A stretch of DNA of 64,000 nucleotides. It comes from Streptomyces sp. AJS327 (GTDB taxonomy: Bacteria > Actinomycetota > Actinomycetes > Streptomycetales > Streptomycetaceae). The position numbers and the translations under genes are program-made. The notes under the pieces are model-generated. The model made no database searches. It had not been told where the DNA came from and saw only the letters and a list, made by a program, of their open reading frames with translations. Position 1 is the first letter of the stretch. Each line of letters begins with the position of its first letter. Positions 25,819 through 34,507 of the stretch are shown here, one piece after another. The stretch covers positions 438,001 to 502,000 of the forward strand of contig NZ_SKBR01000001.1 in assembly GCF_013450295.1 (NCBI RefSeq), given 5' to 3'.

Positions 25819-28800
25819 GTGGCGGCAACGGAGAAGCGAGCCGAGCGGCCCGAGCACATATCCGGGCCCTCCGGTGGCCCGGCGGCTCCGGAGGGCTCGG
25901 TGGCCCAGGAGGGCTCGGCGCCCCCGCGGGGCTGGGCGCGGCGACTCGCGGCGAACTGCTGGCGGTACCGGCGGGACTCGGTGCTCGCGCTGGGCGCCTC
26001 GCTGGCCGGGATGGCCGTGATGGCGCTGATCCCGCTGCTCACCAAGGTGATCATCGACGACGTGGTGGTCGGCGGGGACGGCGGCCTCGGAGTCTGGATC
26101 GGGCTGCTGCTCGCGGCGGCGGTGGTGATCTACGGCCTGACCTTCGTGCGCCGTTACTACGGGGGAAGGCTCGCGCTGGACGTGCAGCACGACATGCGCG
26201 TCGCGATGCACCGGGCGGTGCTGCGGCTGGACGGCCGTCGGCAGGACGAGCTGTCCACCGGGCAGGTGGTCGGGCGCGGTACCAGCGACCTCCAGCTGGT
26301 GCAGAGCCTGCTGTTCATGGTGCCGATGATGATCGGCAACATCCTGTTGTTCGTGGTGGCGCTGGCCGTGATGCTGGTGCTGTCACCGCTGCTCACCCTG
26401 GTGTCGGTGGCCGTCTTCCCGCTGCTGTGGTGGATAGCCGGCCGCAGCCGGAGCCGGCTGTTCCCCGCCACCTGGTACGCGCAGCAGCAGGCCGGGGCGG
26501 TGGCCTCGGTGGTGGACGGGTCCGTCACCGGCGTCCGGGTGGTCAAGGGATTCGGGCAGGAGCGGCAGGAGACGGGGAAGCTCCGCGCGATCAGCCGGGT
26601 GCTGTTCGCGGCGCGGCTGCGCACCGTGCGGCTGAACGCCCGGTACACGCCGGCGCTCCAGGCCGTCCCCTCGCTGGGGCAGGTCGCGATGCTGGCGCTG
26701 GGCGGCTGGATGGCGACCCGGGGCGCGATCACCCTGGGCACCTTCGTCGCCTTCTCCACCTATCTGGCGCAGCTGGTCGGCCCGGTGCGGATGCTGGCCA
26801 TGATGCTGACCGTCGGTCAGCAGGCGCGGGCCGGGGTGGAGCGGATATACGAGCTGATCGACACCCGTCCGCAGATGTCCGAGCGGCCGGGGGCGCGGGA
26901 GCTGCCGCCGGACGCGGAGGCCGGGGTGGAGTTCGACAACGTCACCTTCGGCTACGGCCCGACGGCCGCCACCCCGGTGGGCGAGCCGGACAGCGCGGCG
27001 GAGGCTTCGGACCCGCCGGACCCGGGGGCTGCCGGGTCCGAGGGGCGCCGGGCGGGGGAGCGGCCGGTGCTGGACGGCTTCAGCCTGCGGATCGCGCCCG
27101 GCGAGACGGTGGCCGTGGTCGGTACGAGCGGCAGCGGCAAGTCCACCGTCTCGATGCTGCTGCCCCGGTACTACGACGTCACCGGTGGGGCGGTGCGGGT
27201 CGGTGGCCACGACGTGCGCGACCTCACCCTGGACTCGCTGCGCTCCGCGATCGGGCTGGTGCCCGAGAACAGCTTCCTGTTCTCCTCGTCCATCCGGGAG
27301 AACATCGCCTACGGCGCCCCGGACGCCACCGAGGAGCGGATCCGCGAGGCGGCGCGCGCCGCCCAGGCCGACCGTTTCATCTCGGAGCTGCCGGAGGGCT
27401 ACGACACCGTCGTCGGTGAGCAGGGGATGACGCTCTCCGGCGGGCAGCGGCAGCGCGTCGCCCTCGCGCGGGCGCTGCTCACCGACCCCCGGCTGCTGCT
27501 GCTGGACGACGCGACCTCCGCTGTCGACGCCCGGGTGGAGCACGAGATCCACGAGGCGCTGCGCGAGGTGATGACCGGGCGCACCACGCTGCTCATCGCC
27601 CACCGGCAGTCCACCCTGGCGCTCGCCGACCGGATCGCGGTGCTGGACGGCGGGCGGCTGGCGGACGTCGGGACGCACGAGGAGCTGACCGGGCGCTGCG
27701 CGCTCTACCGGAGGCTGCTGACCGACCCGGACGAGCTGGGCGAGGTCGCGCGCGACCCCGCGGGCATGACCGGGCACGGCAACCACCGGGAGGCCGACGG
27801 CGTCGGGGGCGTCACCCCCGAGCTGTGGGTGCGGGAGTCCGGCCGGGCCTCCGGGAGCGCCGGGGGCGGCGCCGGGACGGCCGGGGTGACCCCGCCGCGC
27901 ACCGCGCCCGGCAGCGTCACCGCCGAGCTGGCCGCGCTGCCGGGCAGCCCCGAACTGCTCGCCAAGGTGGCCGCGTTGCCGCCCGCCGACGACACCCCGG
28001 ACGTCGACGAGGAGCGGGCCGAGCACCGCGAGCGGTCCTACGGGCTGCGGCGGCTGCTGCGGGGCTTCGGCGCGGCGCTCGGCGTGGCGCTGCTGTTCGC
28101 CGCGCTGGACGCCGGGTTCGGGCTGCTGCTGCCGGTGCTGATCCGCAGCGGTATCGACGACGGTGTGGAGCGGGGCGCGCTCGGCGCGGTGTGGGCGGCG
28201 TCCGCGCTGGCGCTGCTGGTGGTCCTCGCGCAGTGGGCCGCGCAGTTCGCGTCGATGCGGCTGACCGGACGGACCGGTGAGCGGGTGCTGTACGCACTGC
28301 GGGTGAAGATCTTCGCGCAGCTCCAGCGGCTCGGGCTGGACTACTACGAACGGCATCTGACCGGCGCCGTGATGACCCGGATGACCACCGACGTGGACGC
28401 GCTGTCCACCTTCCTCCAGACCGGTCTGGTCACCGCCGTCGTCTCGGTCTTCACCTTCCTCGGCATCCTGGTGGCGCTGCTGGTGCTCGACCTCCAGCTG
28501 GCGCTCGTCGTCTTCGCGACGCTGCCGCTGCTGGTCGTCGGGACGATCGTGTTCCGGCGGCACAGCGTCGTCGCGTACGAGCTGGCCCGCGAGCGGATCA
28601 GCGGCGTCAACGCGGACCTCCAGGAGTCGGTCGCCGGGCTGCGCATGGTGCAGGCGTTCCGCGCCGAGGAGCGCGGCGCCGACCGGTTCTCCGAGCGCAG
28701 CGACGGCTACCGGCGGGCCCGGGTGCGCGGCCAGTGGCTGATCTCCGTCTACTTCCCCTTCGTCCAGCTGCTGGCGAACGTGTCGACGGCGGTGGTGCTG

Positions 28801-29784
28801 ATCGTCGGCGCCGGGCGCATCGACAGCGGCACGCTGACGGCGGGCGCGCTCGTCGCGTACCTGCTCTACATCGAGCTGTTCTTCGCCCCCGTGCAGCAGC
28901 TCTCCCAGGTGTTCGACGGCTACCAGCAGGCGGCGGTGGCGCTCCGGCGCATCCAGGACCTGCTGCGGGAGGAGACCAGCACGCCGCTGCCGGAACGGCC
29001 CCGCCCGGTACCGGAGTTGCGCGGCGAGGTCACCTTCCGGGACGTGCGGTTCCGCTACACCACGGCGGAGGGTCTGCCCGGGGAGGAGGAGGCGCTGTCC
29101 GGCGTCGACCTGACCATCCCGGCCGGGCAGACCGTCGCGTTCGTCGGGGAGACCGGCGCGGGAAAGTCCACGCTGGTCAAGATGGTCGCCCGGTACTACG
29201 ACCCGAGCGCGGGCGCGGTGCTGGTGGACGGGGTGGACCTGCGCGACCTCGACCTGACCGCCTACCGGCACCGGCTCGGGGTCGTGCCGCAGGAGTCGTA
29301 CCTCTTCCCCGGCACGGTGCGGGACGCCATCGCCTACGGGCGCCCGGACGCCACCGACGCCGAGGTGGAGGCCGCCGCGCGGGCGGTCGGCGCGCACGAC
29401 ATGATCGCCTCGCTCAGCGGCGGCTACCTGCACGAGGTCGACGAGCGGGGCCGGAACCTCTCGGCGGGGCAGCGGCAGCTGATCGCCCTGGCCCGGGCCG
29501 AACTGGTCCACCCCAGCCTGCTGTTGCTCGACGAGGCCACCGCCGCGCTCGACCTCGCGACGGAGTCGCTGGTCAACCAGGCGACCGACCGGCTCGCCGG
29601 TACCCGCACCACGCTGGTCATCGCCCACCGGCTGACCACCGCGGCGCGCGCCGACCGGGTCGTGGTGCTCGACAACGGGCGGGTGGTGGAGGACGGCCCG
29701 CACGAGCGGCTGCTGGCCGACAACGGCCGGTACGCGGAGCTGTGGCGCACCTTCTCCGGCGGCGGCGAACCGGTCACCGTCTGA
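25819..29784 (+). CDS. Fused (full-length) ABC exporter, TMD-NBD-TMD-NBD
   Basis: A type IV ABC exporter of 1321 aa in which two half-transporters are one polypeptide. GTG 25819 has AAGGA 6 nt upstream. TMD1 spans about 45-340. NBD1 has Walker A GTSGSGKST (435-443), signature LSGGQ (539-543) and Walker B LLLLDD, with Asp564 where the catalytic Glu should be. A 100-residue Gly/Ala/Pro linker leads to TMD2 (about 755-1030). NBD2 has Walker A GETGAGKST (1110-1118), signature LSAGQ (1214-1218) and Walker B LLLLDE with Glu1239. One composite ATP site is thus non-canonical and the other intact, as in heterodimeric drug and lipid exporters. The substrate is unknown. It stands alone. Confidence 0.93.
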   Translation: MAATEKRAERPEHISGPSGGPAAPEGSVAQEGSAPPRGWARRLAANCWRYRRDSVLALGASLAGMAVMALIPLLTKVIIDDVVVGGDGGLGVWIGLLLAAAVVIYGLTFVRRYYGGRLALDVQHDMRVAMHRAVLRLDGRRQDELSTGQVVGRGTSDLQLVQSLLFMVPMMIGNILLFVVALAVMLVLSPLLTLVSVAVFPLLWWIAGRSRSRLFPATWYAQQQAGAVASVVDGSVTGVRVVKGFGQERQETGKLRAISRVLFAARLRTVRLNARYTPALQAVPSLGQVAMLALGGWMATRGAITLGTFVAFSTYLAQLVGPVRMLAMMLTVGQQARAGVERIYELIDTRPQMSERPGARELPPDAEAGVEFDNVTFGYGPTAATPVGEPDSAAEASDPPDPGAAGSEGRRAGERPVLDGFSLRIAPGETVAVVGTSGSGKSTVSMLLPRYYDVTGGAVRVGGHDVRDLTLDSLRSAIGLVPENSFLFSSSIRENIAYGAPDATEERIREAARAAQADRFISELPEGYDTVVGEQGMTLSGGQRQRVALARALLTDPRLLLLDDATSAVDARVEHEIHEALREVMTGRTTLLIAHRQSTLALADRIAVLDGGRLADVGTHEELTGRCALYRRLLTDPDELGEVARDPAGMTGHGNHREADGVGGVTPELWVRESGRASGSAGGGAGTAGVTPPRTAPGSVTAELAALPGSPELLAKVAALPPADDTPDVDEERAEHRERSYGLRRLLRGFGAALGVALLFAALDAGFGLLLPVLIRSGIDDGVERGALGAVWAASALALLVVLAQWAAQFASMRLTGRTGERVLYALRVKIFAQLQRLGLDYYERHLTGAVMTRMTTDVDALSTFLQTGLVTAVVSVFTFLGILVALLVLDLQLALVVFATLPLLVVGTIVFRRHSVVAYELARERISGVNADLQESVAGLRMVQAFRAEERGADRFSERSDGYRRARVRGQWLISVYFPFVQLLANVSTAVVLIVGAGRIDSGTLTAGALVAYLLYIELFFAPVQQLSQVFDGYQQAAVALRRIQDLLREETSTPLPERPRPVPELRGEVTFRDVRFRYTTAEGLPGEEEALSGVDLTIPAGQTVAFVGETGAGKSTLVKMVARYYDPSAGAVLVDGVDLRDLDLTAYRHRLGVVPQESYLFPGTVRDAIAYGRPDATDAEVEAAARAVGAHDMIASLSGGYLHEVDERGRNLSAGQRQLIALARAELVHPSLLLLDEATAALDLATESLVNQATDRLAGTRTTLVIAHRLTTAARADRVVVLDNGRVVEDGPHERLLADNGRYAELWRTFSGGGEPVTV

Positions 29785-29803
29785 GGGGGGTTGGGGACGG
29801 CGG

Positions 29804-29834
29804 GGGTGCGGGCCCGAGCGCGGGTACCGCACCC
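29804..29834. terminator. Hairpin between convergent exporter and NUDIX genes
   Basis: GGGTGCGG and CCGCACCC, with a further inner GC-rich stem, form a hairpin 20 nt after the exporter stop and 70 nt after the NUDIX stop. It could serve both directions. Confidence 0.55.
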
Positions 29835-29904
29835 TTGCCGGAGGCCCGGCGCGAACTGACGCCCGCGAACGGTGAGTTCGTGGCGAGTGGCCGCGCGGGC
29901 GGGG

Positions 29905-30399
29905 TCAGCTCGGCGGACCGCAGCGCGCGACGAGGTACGTGTCCACCGTCTGCTCCTGCCCGTAGGGCGGCAGCGGTTCACCGGGCGCCCGCCAATGGAT
30001 CGCGGAGATCTCGGTGTTCGGCTCGAACGGCCGCACCTCGGTCACCTCACCGACGAACAGCGCGCCGTACAGCAGCCGTTGCTCCACGCCGACGCCGGTC
30101 TTGGTGAACCCGGCGAACCGCAGTTCCGCAGGGGCGATCAACTGGCCCGTCTCCTCGCGCAGTTCGCGCGCGGCGGCCTCCCGAGGTGTCTCGTCCGGCT
30201 CGATGCCGCCGCCCGGCAGCTCCCAGCAGCCGCGCTCGCGCTCGTGGACCAGCAGCACCCGCCCCCGGTGCCAGACCGCCAGCAGCGCGTAGCCCACCTG
30301 GGCGTCCTCGAAGCGGGTGTGCTCCGGGACCCGGTGGAAGGCGCGCAGCGTCATGCCACGGGGGCCGGTGGCCAGGTACGGCGGGGTGGCGTCGGTCAT
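29905..30399 (-). CDS. NUDIX hydrolase
   Basis: A 164-aa pyrophosphohydrolase. The Nudix box GGGIEPDETPREAAARELRE, continuing ETG, fits GX5EX7REUXEEXGU except that the last hydrophobic position is Gln. The glutamates of REXXEE bind the catalytic metal. It begins with about 30 residues before a typical beta-strand (YALLAVWHRGRVLLVHER). The substrate (nucleoside diphosphate derivative, ADP-ribose or other) cannot be read from sequence. It is convergent with the exporter gene and has no operon partner. Confidence 0.9.
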   Translation of the reverse strand: MTDATPPYLATGPRGMTLRAFHRVPEHTRFEDAQVGYALLAVWHRGRVLLVHERERGCWELPGGGIEPDETPREAAARELREETGQLIAPAELRFAGFTKTGVGVEQRLLYGALFVGEVTEVRPFEPNTEISAIHWRAPGEPLPPYGQEQTVDTYLVARCGPPS

Positions 30400-30644
30400 G
30401 CCCGCAGCCTAGTACCGGCCCCGCCGCCCGGCCCGGCCGCTCCCGGCTCGCCCGGTTCTGTCCGTCTCCGGGCCAGCGACCCCTGGCGGACGGGGAGTTG
30501 GCGTCCGCCGCCACGCCACCCCTGCTGTCCCCGACGGCACAGGACGGAGGTACCGGGCGGAGGCTCGGGGTGGGGGCGCGCGGAGCGGAGGCGCACGGCG
30601 CGCGGGCGTGCGAAGGGGGTCTGGCGGAGCCTCCGGTACGCCGA

Positions 30645-30669
30645 TAGGTTCACGCCACCGCTGTGAACC
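30645..30669 (+). promoter_or_regulatory. -10 element and inverted-repeat operator upstream of the S37 peptidase
   Basis: TAGGTT (30645-30650) looks like a -10 element. It overlaps an exact inverted repeat, GGTTCAC (30647-30653) and GTGAACC (30663-30669), 19 nt upstream of the start codon and ideally placed for repression. Confidence 0.5.
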
Positions 30670-30687
30670 GTGTGAACGGGAGGACGA

Positions 30688-32109
30688 ATGCGAAGAACCA
30701 TCCGATGGCTGCTGTCACTCGCGATGGTGGCCGGAACCGTGGGGGCCGGGAGCCTGACGGCCGGGGCGGCGACCGCCGCCGAACCACGGGAGGACATCAA
30801 GGACCGGATTCTCGCGGTCCCCGGGATGAGCCTCATCGAGGAGCAGCCCACCGACGACGGCTACCGCTTCTTCCTGCTCAACTACGAGCAGCCGGTGGAC
30901 CACCGGAAGCCGGACGGGAAGACCTTCCAGCAGCGGATCTCCATCCTGCACACCTCGGAGACCCGCCCCACGGTCTTCTTCACCTCCGGCTACGGCCTGC
31001 GGGAGGAGCCCGCGCGGAGCGAGCCGACGCAGCTGGTGGACGGCAACCAGGTCTCCATGGAGTACCGCTACTTCACCCCGTCGCGCCCCGACCCGGCGGA
31101 CTGGAACAAGCTGGACATCTGGCAGGCCGCCAGCGACCAGCACCGCATCACCACCGCCCTGCGCTCCATCTACGACCAGAAGTGGATCTCCACCGGAGGC
31201 AGCAAGGGCGGCATGACCGCCACCTACTACCGGCGCTTCTACCCGAAGGACATGGACGGCACCGTCGCCTATGTCGCGCCGAACGACGTGAACAACAAGG
31301 AGGACTCCGCCTACGAGGAGTTCTTCCGCAACGTCGGCTCGAAGGAGTGCCGCGACCGGCTGAACGGCGTGCAGCACGAGATCTTCGAGCGCCGCGAGGA
31401 GTTCGTCCCCCGCATCGAGGAGTGGGCCGAGAAGGAGGGCCACACCTTCGAGCTGGCGGGTGACGCGGACCGCGCCTTCGAGATCGTCGCGCAGGACCTG
31501 GTGTGGGGCTACTGGCAGTACCACCTGGACGCCGACTGCGGTGAGGTGCCCTCCCGGGACGCCTCCACCGACGAGCTGTATACCTGGGCCAACGAGATCG
31601 GCGGCTGGGAGGCGGGCACCGACCAGGGCATGCTCCCCTACACGCCGTACTACTACCAGGCCGGCACCCAGCTGGGCTCCCCGGACTACGAGGACCCGCT
31701 CCTGGACGACGTGCGCAAGTACCCGGGCATCAACGTCCCCCGGACGTACGTCCCGCGCGACATCCCCATGTCCTTCGACAAGAAGGCCATGAAGGACATC
31801 GACAAGTGGGTCCGCAAGGACGCCTCCGAGATGCTCTTCGTCAACGGGGAGAACGACCCGTGGAGCGCCGAGCCGTTCCGGCTCGGACCGGGCACCGAGG
31901 ACTCGTACCTCTACACCGCGCCCGACCAGAACCACGGCGCCAACATCGCCAAACTCTCGGCCGACGACCGGGAGTCCGCCACCCGCGCCCTGCTGCGGTG
32001 GGCCGGGGTGGACCAGGAGGTGAGGCCGGGGGCGGTGCCCAAGCGGCTCACCCAGCACAACCCGGCGCTCGACAAGCCCCAGGAGCGGTCGATGACCCTC
32101 CGCCCCTGA
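30688..32109 (+). CDS. Secreted S37-family tripeptidyl/tetrapeptidyl aminopeptidase
   Basis: A secreted serine peptidase of 473 aa. Residues 1-30 are a signal peptide (RR, hydrophobic core, ATA cleavage box). Ser172 in STGGSKGGMTA is the nucleophile, Asp in GENDPWS (about 392) and His in DQNHGANI (about 411) complete the triad, and the fold is alpha/beta-hydrolase. These features match the prolyl tri/tetrapeptidyl aminopeptidase family (MEROPS S37) known from Streptomyces mobaraensis, which removes N-terminal peptides from secreted proteins and digests inhibitor fragments. The ATG has GGGAGG 4 nt upstream. A single-gene transcript is bounded by a strong terminator. Confidence 0.9.
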   Translation: MRRTIRWLLSLAMVAGTVGAGSLTAGAATAAEPREDIKDRILAVPGMSLIEEQPTDDGYRFFLLNYEQPVDHRKPDGKTFQQRISILHTSETRPTVFFTSGYGLREEPARSEPTQLVDGNQVSMEYRYFTPSRPDPADWNKLDIWQAASDQHRITTALRSIYDQKWISTGGSKGGMTATYYRRFYPKDMDGTVAYVAPNDVNNKEDSAYEEFFRNVGSKECRDRLNGVQHEIFERREEFVPRIEEWAEKEGHTFELAGDADRAFEIVAQDLVWGYWQYHLDADCGEVPSRDASTDELYTWANEIGGWEAGTDQGMLPYTPYYYQAGTQLGSPDYEDPLLDDVRKYPGINVPRTYVPRDIPMSFDKKAMKDIDKWVRKDASEMLFVNGENDPWSAEPFRLGPGTEDSYLYTAPDQNHGANIAKLSADDRESATRALLRWAGVDQEVRPGAVPKRLTQHNPALDKPQERSMTLRP

Positions 32110-32116
32110 GGCACCG

Positions 32117-32147
32117 CGCTCAGCCCGGGGCCACCCCGGGCTGAGCG
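32117..32147 (+). terminator. Strong terminator after the S37 peptidase
   Basis: CGCTCAGCCCGGGG and CCCCGGGCTGAGCG form a perfect 14-bp stem with a 3-nt loop, 8 nt after the stop codon. Confidence 0.92.
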
Positions 32148-32362
32148 CCCACCCGTGTGCCCGTCCCGGCGCACCCCGGGTGAACGGTGACTCCGGGACG
32201 CCCGCGAACCCCGCGAACTCCCGGTGTCACGCGGCAGGTTCCGCCGCCGACCGCCCCCCCGGGCCGGGCGCACAGTGCCGCCCGCGACAGCCGCTCCGGC
32301 CCGCTCGCGACCCGCTGTTGTGGGGCTGCGCGGCCAACGGCCCGCCACGCGGCGGTACTTGG

Positions 32363-33091
32363 TCAGTGACGGCGGGCACAGCCCACCGGGCGGTCGCCGC
32401 CCACGTCGACGAAGAGCGCCGTGGACTCCGGGCAGTCGGCGCGGCCTTCCACCACCCGGAAGACCCGGTAGGCGGGCTCCCGCGCCCCCTCACCGGCGCA
32501 GGGCGTCTCCTTGACCTCGCGGCGGCCCGAGGTGGTGTACACACAGTCGCCGCTGATGGTGTTCGGCCCCCCGCCCGCGCCCGGGTCGCCCGGATGTGGG
32601 CCGTCCAGCTGGCGCATACAGGCGTAGCCGAGAGGGACGCCGCCGTCCCCGTCCTCGTCGACGTCCGGGCGGTGCTCGTTGATGTGCAGCACGAAGTCCG
32701 TGCGGGCCGGGCAGTTCGGGCCGCCCTTCGTCCGGCCCTCGTGCCGGACGGTGACCCGGGCGAAGGCCCGCTCGCTGGCGCAGCGCACCTCGGTCACGCC
32801 CGAGCCGGCGGCGTCCGCGCCCCGGGACGGCGGCCGGGTGGCGCACTCGCCGCGCCGCAGCAGGCCGGGACCGTGGTGTGCGGAGGGGACGGCGGACGAG
32901 GAGGGCGTGCTGTCGCCCATCAGGCCGTCCTGTTCGGCTCCGGGGGTGACCTCGGTGCAGGCGGGGGTGGTGAGTACGGCCAGCGCGACCAGGGTGCCCG
33001 CCGCCGTCCGTCTCCCTCGCGCCGTCCACCCCGCCGGGTGGGGCGACCGCGCCCGCCCCGTGGCCGGGGTGGGTGACTCGCGGATTCCCAT
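32363..33091 (-). CDS. Secreted lipoprotein, LppU-like, function unknown
   Basis: A 242-aa protein. After about 28 polar residues rich in Arg there is a hydrophobic segment ending TTPAC, a lipobox-like cleavage site. The mature part has a Ser/Pro/Gly linker and a domain with paired cysteines (GECA, VRCASERAFARVTVR, GPNCPARTDFVL, GYACMRQL, GDCVYTT), probably disulphide-bonded. The cysteine pattern resembles the LppU/SCO3897-type proteins of Streptomyces, which have no known function. The long N-terminus before the signal is typical of this group. GGAGGG lies 6 nt before the ATG. Confidence 0.7.
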   Translation of the reverse strand: MGIRESPTPATGRARSPHPAGWTARGRRTAAGTLVALAVLTTPACTEVTPGAEQDGLMGDSTPSSSAVPSAHHGPGLLRRGECATRPPSRGADAAGSGVTEVRCASERAFARVTVRHEGRTKGGPNCPARTDFVLHINEHRPDVDEDGDGGVPLGYACMRQLDGPHPGDPGAGGGPNTISGDCVYTTSGRREVKETPCAGEGAREPAYRVFRVVEGRADCPESTALFVDVGGDRPVGCARRH

Positions 33092-33441
33092 CTTCGACCC
33101 TCCGGCCGTCCCGGTACCGGCTGCCCGTGCGCGTCCCAGCGTGCTGCCGGACGCGTCCGCGCGCCATACGTCAATGGGGCGAGCCGAGCACGGCGCGGGC
33201 TCCCACGTCCCGGAACCGACGGGAAGTGCCCACAGCGTGACGGGAATTGACCGGTCTCGGCCGAGGATGACCGCGTTCTGGCGCGCCCGGTCCGCGCCCG
33301 GTCCGGGACCCGCTCACGCACGATCCGCGCGTTCCCCGGCCGGGTGTTTCCGCCGCCGCCCCCACGACGTACGCTCCCGCCGCCCCGGCCCGTCACCCCG
33401 TGCCCGTGTCCGGGCCCGTCAACCGGTGCCGGTGCGCCGCC
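33092..33441. other. Gene-free spacer upstream of the lipoprotein gene
   Basis: About 350 bp between the lipoprotein start and the end of the next minus-strand gene. It is moderately GC-rich; I see no hairpin or operator I would defend. Confidence 0.5.
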
Positions 33442-34266
33442 TCAGGTTCCGGCGGGCGTCTCCAGCAGGCCGCGCAGCCGCCGCCGGACGCCGGGCAGCA
33501 GCTCGGGCAGCGCGGGCGTCTCGGGGAACCAGCGCCGCTCGTACTCCCAGCAGACCCAGCCGTCCCCCAGCCCCCGGCCAGCCAGCGCCGACAGCACCTC
33601 GGCCAGCGGCAGTACGCCGTCCCCGGGCGCGAGCGGGGTCAGGTCCTCCGCCGAGCCGACGTCCTTGACCTGGACGTAGCCCAGGTGCGGGGCGAGCACG
33701 TCCAGGCTCGCCTCCGGCGACTCCCCGGCCCGCCAGGTGTGCAGCACGTCCCACAGCGCACCGGCCGAGGGGTGGCGCACCGCGCCGAGCACCCGCGCCG
33801 CGTCGACCCCGGAGCGGTGCGAGTCGTGCGTCTCCAGCAGCAGCCGGACGCCGAGGTCGGCGGCGAGCGGCGCCGCGAGCGAGAGGCGGCGCACCGCCGT
33901 CGCGTCGCTCTCCGCCAGGCCGGGCGCCCCGGGCTCCGCCGGGTCGCCGCCGCCGGGGAAGACCCGCACGTAGGGGGCGCCGAGGTCGCGGGCCAGCTCC
34001 AGCAGGGCCCGGGTCTCCGCGAGGACGGGCTCGTCGGCGCCGGGGGCGGCCATCCGCGCGTACCCCGCGACGCAGAGCACGGCGACTCCGGCGTCCTTGA
34101 ACGCCTCCACCACGTCGACGCGTTGGGTCAGGCTGAGCCCCGGGTGGACGGGCTCTTCCGGGTGGGCCCGAAGCTCCACCCCGGCGAAGCCGCCGTCGGC
34201 GGCGAGGCGGACCACCTCGGGAACGGGCATACCGGGAACACCGAGGGTAGAGAAGGCGAGTCGCAT
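33442..34266 (-). CDS. Sugar phosphate isomerase/epimerase family protein (TIM barrel)
   Basis: A 274-aa AP-endonuclease-2-like TIM barrel of the kind that isomerises or epimerises sugars and keto-inositols. The start MRLAFSTLGVPGM is the typical first beta-strand. Metal-ligand candidates are Glu in GVELRAHPEE, Glu and His in LLLETHDSHRSG, Asp in GALWDVLHTW, and Glu in VCWEYERRW. The ATG lacks a good ribosome-binding site. It lies 241 bp downstream of a LacI regulator gene on the same strand, so it may be part of that regulator's transcript. The substrate is unknown; inosose or a keto-sugar is suggested by the surrounding genes. Confidence 0.8.
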   Translation of the reverse strand: MRLAFSTLGVPGMPVPEVVRLAADGGFAGVELRAHPEEPVHPGLSLTQRVDVVEAFKDAGVAVLCVAGYARMAAPGADEPVLAETRALLELARDLGAPYVRVFPGGGDPAEPGAPGLAESDATAVRRLSLAAPLAADLGVRLLLETHDSHRSGVDAARVLGAVRHPSAGALWDVLHTWRAGESPEASLDVLAPHLGYVQVKDVGSAEDLTPLAPGDGVLPLAEVLSALAGRGLGDGWVCWEYERRWFPETPALPELLPGVRRRLRGLLETPAGT

Positions 34267-34507
34267 GGGGTCAGCCGAGCAGACCGTGCCCCCGACCACA
34301 AGCCCGGGACGGCACCGCTGCCGGATCGACCTCCGGACGCGCCCGATTCGTGACGCGGCGGTGTCCGCCGGGCGGCTGTCGCACGTCAGCGCCGGGATCG
34401 CGGCTCCGTGGCGCTCCGCTCCACGACCGGACGCCGACGGGACGGGCCCGGACACGCACGGCCCCGCGCGTCCAGCCCTCAACTGGTAGTCAGCGTCAGG
34501 AGGTTGG

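Noticed and set aside
26383..29832. A 1149-codon open frame on the minus strand inside the ABC exporter
   Set aside because: It mirrors the exporter in another frame, is dominated by Arg, Gly, Gln and His, and has no domain; it is an artefact of high GC.
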